Source: Deltaproteobacteria bacterium (lineage in GTDB: Bacteria; Desulfobacterota; Binatia; UBA9968). Taken from it: a DNA stretch of 8,066 nucleotides. Positions within the stretch are counted from its first letter, which is position 1, and each line of letters starts with the position of its first letter. The translations under genes and the position numbers were made by a program. Under the pieces are notes generated by a model, which was given only the letters and a program-made list of their open reading frames with translations, was not told the DNA's origin and did no database searches. This document shows positions 1 through 6,651 of the stretch, piece by piece. The stretch is from the NCBI GenBank assembly GCA_021323355.1, contig JAJONK010000099.1, positions 1 to 8,066 on the forward strand. Direction: 5' to 3'.

Positions 1-82
1 GGACGATGCGGTAAAAGTCATAGGCGTTGAGCTCCATGACGGACGGCGAAATGTATCCTATTCTGGCGCGGTATCCGAACAT
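1..82 (-). CDS. N-terminus of a maleate isomerase/arylmalonate decarboxylase-like protein (partial)
   Basis: Only the first 27 codons are present; the gene runs off the left edge. The peptide begins MFGYRARIGYISPSVMELN and continues to AYDFYRIV. The pattern of a short basic start, an IGxIxPS strand-loop and an aromatic helix resembles the first strand and helix of the Asp/Glu racemase superfamily, especially maleate cis-trans isomerases and arylmalonate decarboxylases (usually about 240-260 residues). The catalytic cysteines lie beyond the edge, so isomerase, decarboxylase and racemase roles cannot be separated. A very good ribosome binding site six bases upstream supports the start. The gene shares orientation with the whole cluster and could handle a small dicarboxylate end product or a malonate-like intermediate. 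The family call rests on one short stretch. Confidence 0.6.
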   Translation of the reverse strand, partial: MFGYRARIGYISPSVMELNAYDFYRIV

Positions 83-413
83 ACAAAACTCCTTTCCGGG
101 TTTTTCGCGAGCGTCAACCCGGAGACCGCTAGCCGAATCGGGCGCGACCCTTCTATACGAGCGTTCCTCGAGCACATAAGTTCGCGGCGGTTCCATCTGG
201 ATCGTGAACAGATTCAGCGTCCTATTTTTCAAGGTCCAAGTTGTACTTCGGTTGAGGTCTTAATCTCCCCGAACGGGCATCCGATTGATATCGTCTAACT
301 CCAATCCCAAAGGGTGACTCAAGGAAGTCTCACCAACCGAGGACTCTTCCGATTCACTTCGCAGCCATGTTGATAGTTCAAAGCCTGAGTGGAGGGTTAC
401 CGTGCAACAAGAC
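83..413. other. 331-base gap between the Rieske oxygenase gene and the maleate isomerase-like gene
   Basis: No RNA gene or convincing protein gene is visible. At 323-350 there is an imperfect inverted repeat: on the minus strand GGAAGAGTC pairs with GACTTCC with a 2-base bulge and a 12-base loop. It has no following T run, so a role in ending the operon is unproven. The minus strand is stop-free in the frame of the next gene from 259 down to 83, including an ATG at 196, but this ATG lacks a ribosome binding site. I see no clear -35/-10 pair, although a promoter for the next gene would be expected here. Confidence 0.5.
89..97 (-). promoter_or_regulatory. Strong ribosome binding site of the maleate isomerase-like gene
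   Basis: The minus strand reads GGAAAGGAG, ending six bases before the ATG at 82. This is the best Shine-Dalgarno match in the window and fixes the start at 82 against the longer in-frame option from 196. Confidence 0.75.
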
Positions 414-1445
414 TCAACCCCACTTCACGCCAAGTTCGCGTAGGGCTCTTCGATACTCCAGCCCGGCAGTGTCAGGACCGCGCAGATGAAGCTCTTCAGC
501 TAGATCCAGAGGCAGTTCCTCCGGCCTCTGGGCCTCGACGATGACCCGATCCTGCTCGAAGATCGTCTGATGTTTCTTGTTGAGTTCCTCATCAGAAAGC
601 GCGTCTCGATAGTTCCGGCCGGATAGGCGAAAGAATCTGGTTTCCTTATCGGACATCGGAGTACAGCAATAAATGTTCGTTTGTTTTTCGGGTCCGTCCG
701 GCTGGCGCCTTTCAATGAACAAAGTCAACGGCAAAATCACTGTGAAGCGCTGTATCGACGCGCTATTTGCTTTCAAGCGATTTACCGGCTGTTCGATCTC
801 GTACTGGAAACCGCCCGGAACCGCAGTGATCTCGCTTGACTCGCATGCGGCGTTTGAAGGATCGCCGAGAATTCCCGGGTGCACCCAAGTGAAATGCGAG
901 AAGTCCAAAAGATTCTCGATCATCCGCGCCGCATTAGCTTTCCATCGCCCGTGCGACGAATAGGCCTCCCACCGGTACGACGGGTCGTGGATCTCCTGGG
1001 GAAATGCCGGAATGTCGGCGACCGGATCTTTTAGACATACCCAAATCAAACCGTACTTTTCGGCGCTGTGATAAACGATCGCCCGCGCTTTTGCTGGTAT
1101 TCCCCTCTCCGCCGGTATGGAGGGGATGTGTTTGCACATTCCGTCCGCCCCGTACCGCCAGCCATGGTAGGCGCACACGATGTTGCCGTTTTCAGTCCAA
1201 CCAAGAGAGAGAGGCGTGCCGCGGTGTACGCAGAGATCATGAAAGGCAACCACACCTGTGTCGGAGCGCCAAAGCACCACCGGATGATCGAGTAGTTTCA
1301 CCGCCAGCGGTTTGTCGGTTACGTCCTGCGACCGTGCTACCGCATGCCAATAGTGGTGCAGAACATTGTCGGACGGCGCCGTTGCCGCCTTATGGTTGAC
1401 CTCGGTCAACAACTGGCCATTCTCTAAATTCGCTGATTTCATCAT
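414..1445 (-). CDS. Rieske non-haem iron oxygenase, VanA/dicamba O-demethylase-like
   Basis: This complete protein of 343 residues (342 if the second ATG is used) is the terminal oxygenase of a Rieske system, which uses O2 and two electrons to hydroxylate or O-demethylate, usually on an aromatic carboxylate. The Rieske [2Fe-2S] site is C72-x-H74 (CVHRG) and C91-x2-H94 (CAYHGW). The mononuclear iron site is NLLDFSHFTWVHPG with H184 and H189, plus the bridging D181. D299 in EQDRVIVEAQRP is the probable third ligand. Length and the C-terminal YRRAL..LGVKWG pattern match the one-component-type alpha subunits of vanillate and dicamba demethylases (about 340-350 residues) and not the larger ring dioxygenases (about 450). 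It therefore probably works without a beta subunit. The needed ferredoxin reductase (VanB-like) is not in the window. It is the last tightly spaced gene of the series; the next begins 331 bases downstream. Confidence 0.94.
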   Translation of the reverse strand: MMKSANLENGQLLTEVNHKAATAPSDNVLHHYWHAVARSQDVTDKPLAVKLLDHPVVLWRSDTGVVAFHDLCVHRGTPLSLGWTENGNIVCAYHGWRYGADGMCKHIPSIPAERGIPAKARAIVYHSAEKYGLIWVCLKDPVADIPAFPQEIHDPSYRWEAYSSHGRWKANAARMIENLLDFSHFTWVHPGILGDPSNAACESSEITAVPGGFQYEIEQPVNRLKANSASIQRFTVILPLTLFIERRQPDGPEKQTNIYCCTPMSDKETRFFRLSGRNYRDALSDEELNKKHQTIFEQDRVIVEAQRPEELPLDLAEELHLRGPDTAGLEYRRALRELGVKWG

Positions 1446-1448
1446 ACT

Positions 1449-1453
1449 CTCCT
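1449..1453 (-). promoter_or_regulatory. Ribosome binding site of the Rieske oxygenase gene, favouring its second ATG
   Basis: The minus strand reads AGGAG here, three bases before the first ATG (1445) and six before the adjacent second ATG (1442). The usual spacing of about 5-9 bases favours the second ATG, which would shorten the protein by one residue to 342. Confidence 0.6.
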
Positions 1454-1487
1454 GCTCAACTAAGCCGACGCAAAGTCAATGCACGGG

Positions 1488-2543
1488 TTACTTAATCTGC
1501 AGAATCTGCTGTAGCTCTTTCTTTTGAGCATCGGGCATATCCAACCACGACGCAGCAACTTCCTTGATCTTCTCAACTGATATCGGCCGCAAAACCAAAC
1601 GCGCTTTGGCTACCTCGGCTTTGAATTCCGGATCGTTGAACGTCGCGCCGAAAGCTTGGCGAAGCGCTTCTACACGTTCCGCAGGCACACCGGGGGGCAA
1701 CGTGAACAGCCGGTTGATATCATTCGGACCGATCACCGCGACGCGAAGAAGCCATTTGGCTCGATCCGTTTTTGCCAAGTCCAACGCGTTTGGAACCTTC
1801 TCGAGCCCGGGCCATGGACTTTCCCCGATTTGGGCAATCACTTGTATGTCACCGGCTTGCAGTTCCTTTGGAAACGCTCTCGTGACGCCTTCATAAGATG
1901 AGCACGAACCATCCACTTCACCGCCCTCCATAGCAAGTCGAACTTCCGAGACTCCTTTGAAGCCATCCACAAGTTTGATGTTGATGCCCAAGGCCGCCTG
2001 GAGTATGCGCGCGGTATCAGAAGGAAAAGTACCGGGGGCGAGGCCACCAAGCTTTAACTCTTTAGAACCTCCAAGAGCCTGGGTGATGCTGGACCAGCCG
2101 CTCTCTTTGCTCACCCAGCAAACCTGAAGATCGGGTGCTGGAGAAGGAAGCCAGTTAAATTGGCGGGCATCGAATTGCGCCGATGGGTTATTTAAAGCCT
2201 GCAATCTAAGAAGAGCTCCATCCAGATTTAGGAGGACTGTACCATCACGAGGCGCCGCTTTGGCTAAGTAATTGGTGGCGATCAGACCTCCTGCGCCCGT
2301 CATATTGTCCACCCATAAACTGGGATTCCCTGGAATAAACTTACCGACATGACGAGCCATAATCCGCGTCGCGGTATCGAACAGCCCGCCTGCGGAGTAG
2401 CCGCTGATAAAGCGCAACTGTTTGCCACGATAAAAATCAGCCGCCTTACTTGATTGTGCGGCTGCGTCGTCTAATGAGACGACAACCACTGACAGCGCAA
2501 CAAAGCTAATGACCAAAAACTTGTTCAACAGCCCACCCAACAT
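1488..2543 (-). CDS. TctC/Bug-type solute-binding protein (tripartite tricarboxylate transporter receptor family)
   Basis: This 351-residue exported protein resembles the periplasmic receptors of tripartite tricarboxylate transporters, which typically bind carboxylates such as citrate, terephthalate, glutamate or nicotinate. Residues 1-29 form a signal peptide with likely cleavage after DDAAA. Family motifs are FYRGKQLRFISGYSAGGLFD (37-56; the loop around 49-56 lines the ligand site), VDNMTGAGGLIATNYLAKAAPRDG within 78-101, MEGGEVDG (205-212) and the C-terminal PPGVPAERVEALRQAF with DPEF (283-307). It is slightly longer and more divergent than classical Bug proteins (about 320 residues). The ribosome binding site is poor: a run of six G four bases before the ATG. 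It lies 21 bases after the flavoenzyme gene and 42 before the Rieske gene, so the three are probably co-transcribed. No TctA or TctB membrane protein is present. The ligand is unknown. Confidence 0.85.
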   Translation of the reverse strand: MLGGLLNKFLVISFVALSVVVVSLDDAAAQSSKAADFYRGKQLRFISGYSAGGLFDTATRIMARHVGKFIPGNPSLWVDNMTGAGGLIATNYLAKAAPRDGTVLLNLDGALLRLQALNNPSAQFDARQFNWLPSPAPDLQVCWVSKESGWSSITQALGGSKELKLGGLAPGTFPSDTARILQAALGINIKLVDGFKGVSEVRLAMEGGEVDGSCSSYEGVTRAFPKELQAGDIQVIAQIGESPWPGLEKVPNALDLAKTDRAKWLLRVAVIGPNDINRLFTLPPGVPAERVEALRQAFGATFNDPEFKAEVAKARLVLRPISVEKIKEVAASWLDMPDAQKKELQQILQIK

Positions 2544-2564
2544 AATGCCCCCCGGCTATCCTGT

Positions 2565-4040
2565 TTAGTTCAAAGGAAGCTCCGCTGCTGCATTGAGCCC
2601 CACCAGCCGACCTAGGCCTAAACATTCTCCCAAATTTCCGCCACTCTGATACAGAAAACCCCAGATAGACCCAACCTCTCCAGCACCGTAAAGCCGCTTT
2701 ATAGGCTCCCCCCAAACATCAACTATTTCTCCTCGTGCATTCCTTTTGGGACCACCCTGAGTATTCAATAAGCATGGCCACAGCGGCACGCCATAAGACT
2801 TGCTGTCAAACTCCACGAGGGTTTCTTTAGACCGCCCAAATTTCTCATCCGTCCCGCTTTTGCAAGCTTCTTTATAATCCTGAAAGGTCTGTGTCAGTTT
2901 CTCAGTCGCTTGGATTCCCAGTTTGTTCGCAAGCTCCACGGGACTGTTGCCGCTTTTAATCCATCCGCGCCTTACTTCTTGAGAATTGTCTGGACTCCAT
3001 TGATAAACCCTGTTAGCGCCATGGCCCACCCGCGTAATCGGTCCTGCCAGCCGAGTCTGCTCGTCAAATATCAAGTAGGAGGGTATTCGCAAGAAACGAA
3101 GAGACTCGGTATTGAAGGATGTAACCGACATCCACATGCTATAATGTTCGAGCCCTGTTTCGTTGCAAAATCGGTTGCCGTTCTGGTCGACTATAATGTA
3201 CCCATCTGCCGGCATGCGCATAATGAATGCGGATTGAAACTCCGGGAACTTGTACCCCATTGGAGCCGCTACGGCATTCATATGCCACAGATCTGCACCG
3301 AGCTCCTGGGCGAGTCTAATGCCGTCGCCGGTATTTCCGGCATTGCCATACGCGAAAATCGGATAAGCAGGCAGAAATTCTCGTTTGAGCTCCTCATTGT
3401 ACTCAAACCCTCCTGTCGCGAGCACAACTGCTTTACGAGCACGGATGTTAAAACGTTTCTCTTCTTTCTGAGTTACTACCCCGACAACTTCATCGGCCGA
3501 ACGAATAATTCTATTTGCAGTAGTGTGTCGGTGAACAGGTATGTTACGTTGTTGCAAATTTTTCGAAAGCAGGTTCCACAGAGACTCTCCACCTAGTTCG
3601 CCTTCTGCCCTTGCGCTGACTCGATATCGCAGCATTGTTTCAGAACCCGGCAAAGGGGAGAACGATGCCCCTGGGAAACACGTCTCCACTTCACCGCCTA
3701 GCTGTTCGATGTACTCAACATTCTTTGACGTCCATTCAACATATACATCTATAATGTCATCGCCTAGCCTTCCAAATGAGAGAGCCTTGATGTGTTCTCT
3801 AGCTAGTGAATTATTGGTTGGGCAAAGGAATGCCATAGTAGCCAGGCGGGTGTTGCCGCCGAACTCTCCCTTCTCAACCACGATGACTTTTGCTCCAGCG
3901 TCATATGCCGTAATTGCAGCAACGGCCCCTGCTCCACCACAGCCCAATACCACTACATCTGCTTCTTCATCCCAAGCATCTCTCATCATCGTTGCACCGG
4001 GAATTTCTCCTCTCGGATCACTAGTGAAATCAGCGTTCAT
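2565..4040 (-). CDS. FAD-dependent oxidoreductase, fumarate reductase/3-ketosteroid dehydrogenase fold
   Basis: This complete 491-residue soluble flavoprotein should carry out a hydride transfer at a C-C bond. The N-terminal Rossmann motif VVVLGCGGAGAVAA covers about 29-42 (G33, G35, G38), with the ribose-binding E56 in VVEKG and GGNTR at 61-65. ATGGFEYN is at 208-215, TGDGIRLAQELGAD at 237-250, and the closing FAD motif is RLYGAGEVG (449-457) followed by GFLYQSGGNLGECLGLGRLVG (461-481). The residues needed by true fumarate reductases look replaced: the HTMGG histidine is N426 (NTQGG) and the arginine before LGGN is Q465. Instead Y464 and G468 match the Y-x3-G spacing of 3-ketosteroid delta-1-dehydrogenases. 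I therefore favour a dehydrogenase or reductase of a cyclic ketone or enoate, substrate unknown. No export signal is seen. The ATG is inside the stop of the preceding receptor gene and has no good ribosome binding site, so translation probably depends on coupling. Confidence 0.88.
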   Translation of the reverse strand: MNADFTSDPRGEIPGATMMRDAWDEEADVVVLGCGGAGAVAAITAYDAGAKVIVVEKGEFGGNTRLATMAFLCPTNNSLAREHIKALSFGRLGDDIIDVYVEWTSKNVEYIEQLGGEVETCFPGASFSPLPGSETMLRYRVSARAEGELGGESLWNLLSKNLQQRNIPVHRHTTANRIIRSADEVVGVVTQKEEKRFNIRARKAVVLATGGFEYNEELKREFLPAYPIFAYGNAGNTGDGIRLAQELGADLWHMNAVAAPMGYKFPEFQSAFIMRMPADGYIIVDQNGNRFCNETGLEHYSMWMSVTSFNTESLRFLRIPSYLIFDEQTRLAGPITRVGHGANRVYQWSPDNSQEVRRGWIKSGNSPVELANKLGIQATEKLTQTFQDYKEACKSGTDEKFGRSKETLVEFDSKSYGVPLWPCLLNTQGGPKRNARGEIVDVWGEPIKRLYGAGEVGSIWGFLYQSGGNLGECLGLGRLVGLNAAAELPLN

Positions 4041-5026
4041 CTGGAGCTGTCACTGCTAATTTTCTTAAAAAAGCCCTCCCGCTCGAGCTCATCAATAATA
4101 CTTTCATCTAGAAAACGCTCCAGTTCGAAGTCAGTCTTGGGAGCACCTGTCTGTAATTGGACTTGCTCCAGCACGCCTTCCAAACCTTTACGTCCGACTC
4201 GAGGAGGAAAAGCGAAGATGCGGCCGTAAACGTTGTAGTTCTCCTCGATAATTTTTGGATCTTTTACGGCGAGCCTCTTCCTCAATACGGACGTGCCCTT
4301 TTCGGCACTTATCGACACTTGGTAAATGGCTTCACTTACCGCCTGCAGGAACCTTTTCGCTGTCTCGCGCTCCTTCTGAACAAACGAACGACGCATGGTG
4401 ATAACTTTATCCGGAAAATTTGGAACCAGATCGGGTATATCTGCCAAGACCCTCATCCCTAATCTTGTAGCCATAAGCGCTTGATCATAAGGAAGAACAG
4501 TCGCATCCAAACCTCCCTTTTCCATCGCTGCAAGCCGAACTGCGCTTCCACCGGCAGCTACCAGCGTCACGGCCTCCCTTGGAATATTCCACTCTTTCAG
4601 CGCCATGATCACAGCAAATTCATTGGATCCGCCGAAATTAGCGACACCAATTCTTTTTTTCCGCAGTTGTGAGGCGTCCGTTATTTCCTTCTGACTCACG
4701 AATTTGAAGAGTGTCCTATTGTTCAGACCCGCAACAATAACGGCATCCCCTCCTCGCGCGATCGCGTGAACTGGAGCCACACCATCCGTATCTGAAGAAT
4801 GTGTACTTCCGCCCATAAGGGCTTGCATTCCACGCGCTCCGCCGGGGATAAAGACGAAATCGACATCGAGCCGATATTTTGAGAAAAGATTCAGATCCTT
4901 CGCGGCCCAGACCGCCAGTTGGGTACTGCTCGTTCCGGAATAGCTGTGCAGAAAATGCGTTTGGGCAAAGACACCTCGCAGACCAATCAGAAGCACGAAT
5001 ACTATCGAGAGTATGATTTTTATCAT
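4037..5026 (-). CDS. ABC transporter solute-binding protein, NMT1/SsuA/TauA type
   Basis: This 329-residue exported protein is a type II periplasmic binding protein of the family that feeds nitrate/sulfonate/taurine/pyrimidine-precursor-type ABC importers. Residues 1-21 form a signal peptide: a short basic start, a hydrophobic core and a likely cut after VFA. The mature part follows the family pattern: TQLAVWAAKDLNLFSKYRLD (about 35-54, the opening strand-helix of the fold), then IPGGARGMQALMGG (60-73), RIGVANFGGSNE (125-136, hinge and ligand region) and MEKGGLDATVLP (168-179). No lipobox cysteine is present. The gene overlaps the FAD oxidoreductase gene by ATGA, so receptor and flavoenzyme are made together. 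No permease or ATPase is in the window. Such orphan receptors are common in some catabolic clusters and may borrow a remote transporter. The ligand is unknown; the neighbour enzymes suggest an organic acid or cyclic compound. Confidence 0.88.
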   Translation of the reverse strand: MIKIILSIVFVLLIGLRGVFAQTHFLHSYSGTSSTQLAVWAAKDLNLFSKYRLDVDFVFIPGGARGMQALMGGSTHSSDTDGVAPVHAIARGGDAVIVAGLNNRTLFKFVSQKEITDASQLRKKRIGVANFGGSNEFAVIMALKEWNIPREAVTLVAAGGSAVRLAAMEKGGLDATVLPYDQALMATRLGMRVLADIPDLVPNFPDKVITMRRSFVQKERETAKRFLQAVSEAIYQVSISAEKGTSVLRKRLAVKDPKIIEENYNVYGRIFAFPPRVGRKGLEGVLEQVQLQTGAPKTDFELERFLDESIIDELEREGFFKKISSDSSR

Positions 5027-5205
5027 TTCTGTTTTTCCTTACTGCCTCGGCAGTTGAGCAGCGCGAGGTTCAGAGGCCCTGTGTCTCCACTTAACCACCG
5101 CAGTGCCACTGGGACCGACTTTCCGCGTCTGTATTTTTCGCGCATGAGATCACGATGAGAATGTGCGCCTATTTGTCGCTCACCCGTTGCTTGACAGAGA
5201 GGCAT
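5023..5205 (-). CDS. Doubtful 60-residue small ORF ahead of the ABC-type binding protein
   Basis: An ATG at 5205 opens a 60-residue frame that ends in a TGA at 5023-5025, overlapping the start codon of the binding-protein gene as ATGA. A GAGG lies at 5211-5214, five bases before the ATG, which is a workable ribosome binding site; a GTG lies immediately upstream. The predicted peptide is rich in Arg and Lys, has no signal peptide, membrane segment or metal motif, and resembles no family I know. The coupling-type overlap is the only positive sign besides the binding site, and a 60-codon open frame can arise by chance. It could be a leader peptide, a remnant of a lost gene or simply noncoding. 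Confidence 0.2.
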   Translation of the reverse strand: MPLCQATGERQIGAHSHRDLMREKYRRGKSVPVALRWLSGDTGPLNLALLNCRGSKEKQK

Positions 5206-5273
5206 CACAACCTCGACTTGTCAGCACTCAGAGCCGACCTTGTCACCCTTGGGGCACCATCCTCCTCAGCACC
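5027..5273. other. 247-base gap between the UbiD gene and the ABC-type binding-protein gene
   Basis: This is the largest gap inside the main gene series and may separate two transcription units. I see no convincing sigma-70 promoter on the minus strand. A sigma-54-like TGGCAC is present, but it lacks the matching GC element at the right distance. One possible hairpin on the minus strand, GTCGGC and GCTGAC around a 7-base loop (plus-strand positions 5220-5238, one G-T pair), is not followed by a T run, so it is not a standard terminator. A short inverted repeat, CTGCC/GGCAG, lies at 5042-5053 just before the ribosome binding site of the next gene, but its 2-base centre allows only a 4-bp stem. 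The gap also holds a doubtful small reading frame, listed separately. Confidence 0.6.
5036..5040 (-). promoter_or_regulatory. Ribosome binding site of the ABC-type binding-protein gene
   Basis: The minus strand reads AAGGA here, nine bases before the ATG at 5026. This supports that ATG as the true start; the protein then begins directly with a signal peptide, as expected for a periplasmic receptor. Confidence 0.6.
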
Positions 5274-6632
5274 TCAACGACGACTATCGGTCCAGCCGGG
5301 AATAACAAAATCTTCCGCGCCCGGAACCACCGCTACCTCCGGAAATTCTTGACCATAAGGACGCGTCGCGTCGATGCCCATGATGGCGCCGAGACGAGGC
5401 GCCGGAGTGGATGGATCCAGAGGCGCGCCGACTTGTCTCGGCAGGACCATGAGATCGCGATCCGCTTGAAAGCGCGTCGCCATTGCCCATTCGACCATCA
5501 CCGGATCGCGCGGGTCGATATCCTCATCAACCACCGTCACCAGCTTGGGTCGAATACGCTCGGTTGAAAAACAAGCCAGCATGACGTCGCGGGCTTGGGC
5601 GATAAAGGTCGGCCTGATCGAAACAACTACATGTAAATTGACGCCGCCTTTAGTGACGCAGACGTCGCGCACCGTAGGGCAGATCTGACGAATCCGGTCA
5701 TACAACACGGCTTCAAGAACAATTTCTCTCATGACATGGTTATCGGTGGTCGGCGGGCCGGTGAGCGCGGTAATGTAAATCGGATTGCGCCGGTGGGTGA
5801 TGGCTTTCAATTTAAACACGGGCTGTTCGGTCACTGCCTGGTAGTAGCCTGGAAACTCGCCGAACGGCCCTTCAGTGCGGCGCTCGCCGGCAGTCAATTC
5901 TCCCTCGAGCACGATCTCGCTGGTGGCGGGCACCTGGACGTCGATGGTCTCGCATTGCACGACATCGACGGGTTCGCCCCTCCATCCTCCGGCGATTTCC
6001 AGCTCGTCCATGAAGATCGATCCCGAAACCTGAGAGCATAAAGTCACGTACGGATCGTTGCCGATGGTGAAGGCAACCTCCATGGCTTTTCCCTTGGCTT
6101 CGAACTCGCGAAAGTAAACGCCCAGGTGCTGCGGCGGTACGCTTCGGCATCCCATGGTTTTGCCGTCGTAAATCTGCATGCGGCTGATCGAAACATTATT
6201 GCCGTAGTCGGGGTGACGAATAAAACCGAGGCCGATTGTGATAAATGGACCGGCATCCTTGCTGTTATGGGTACAGATCGGCAGGCGACTGAAATCCGCA
6301 TCTTCCCCGGTTAAGATCACCTCTTTGCAAGGACCATCTTTCACCAGACGTGGCGGGATATGGTTCTTGAGACCTTCCATGATTTTGCTGTGAATCTTAT
6401 CCGGTGTGGTCTCAAGGCCCCAGATCGCTCGCCGTCGAACCGCATAAAGGCCGCCAACTACCGGCATCGAATGGCCGACGACATTGTCGAAGAGCAATGC
6501 CGGCCCCTCGATGTCGGATGTCTTTCTGATGCCTGCGGCGATCTCGAAGCGCGGCGAAGTCGGCCGACTGATATGGACCAGGTCTTTCTTTGCTTCCAGA
6601 AGATTGAGGAACTCTCGCAGGTCATTAATCAT
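5274..6632 (-). CDS. UbiD-family prenylated-FMN-dependent (de)carboxylase
   Basis: This complete 452-residue protein belongs to the UbiD family, which reversibly decarboxylates aromatic, heteroaromatic or alpha,beta-unsaturated acids using prenylated FMN and a divalent metal. The length is within the usual 450-520. The core signature EGPFGEFPGYY at residues 254-264 supplies E254 and E259, which match the spacing of E277 and E282 of fungal Fdc1. NVSISR at 146-151 supplies N146 and R151, matching the metal ligand N168 and catalytic R173. H169 (PQHLG) is a candidate second metal ligand. The key residues are therefore present and activity is expected. prFMN is made by UbiX, which is not in the window. 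The ATG at 6632 has only a weak, distant GGAG at 6644-6647 (11 bases away), and no in-frame alternative start lies just upstream. It sits 19 bases after the Mo-hydroxylase small subunit, suggesting a shared transcript and pathway. The substrate is unknown; hydroxybenzoate-, vanillate-, furan- or pyridine-type acids are reasonable guesses. Confidence 0.93.
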   Translation of the reverse strand: MINDLREFLNLLEAKKDLVHISRPTSPRFEIAAGIRKTSDIEGPALLFDNVVGHSMPVVGGLYAVRRRAIWGLETTPDKIHSKIMEGLKNHIPPRLVKDGPCKEVILTGEDADFSRLPICTHNSKDAGPFITIGLGFIRHPDYGNNVSISRMQIYDGKTMGCRSVPPQHLGVYFREFEAKGKAMEVAFTIGNDPYVTLCSQVSGSIFMDELEIAGGWRGEPVDVVQCETIDVQVPATSEIVLEGELTAGERRTEGPFGEFPGYYQAVTEQPVFKLKAITHRRNPIYITALTGPPTTDNHVMREIVLEAVLYDRIRQICPTVRDVCVTKGGVNLHVVVSIRPTFIAQARDVMLACFSTERIRPKLVTVVDEDIDPRDPVMVEWAMATRFQADRDLMVLPRQVGAPLDPSTPAPRLGAIMGIDATRPYGQEFPEVAVVPGAEDFVIPGWTDSRR

Positions 6633-6651
6633 TGGACGTTTGTCTCCGACT

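Noticed and set aside
323..350. An inverted repeat as intrinsic terminator of the Rieske gene
   Set aside because: The stem is bulged, the loop is 12 bases, it lies over 60 bases after the stop, and no T run follows in the direction of transcription.
2910..3596. A 228-codon open frame on the plus strand
   Set aside because: It lies wholly opposite the FAD oxidoreductase gene, whose motifs are continuous there, and its product resembles no family. It is an antisense shadow.
3541..4059. A 172-codon open frame on the plus strand
   Set aside because: It is antisense to the N-terminal FAD-binding part of the flavoenzyme and is rich in Ser, Pro and Ala as expected of a reverse reading of coding DNA.
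5042..5053. The palindrome-like CTGCC/GGCAG as an operator or terminator
   Set aside because: It is only 12 bases with a 2-base centre and has no T run; such short repeats occur by chance.
5027..5273. A sigma-54-like promoter (TGGCAC on the minus strand) before the ABC-type receptor gene
   Set aside because: The GC element that should follow at fixed spacing is missing, so the match is only half a site.
5163..5567. A 134-codon open frame on the plus strand, starting in the 247-base gap
   Set aside because: Most of it is antisense to the UbiD C-terminus; the product is Arg/His-rich without a recognisable domain, and no good ribosome binding site was seen.
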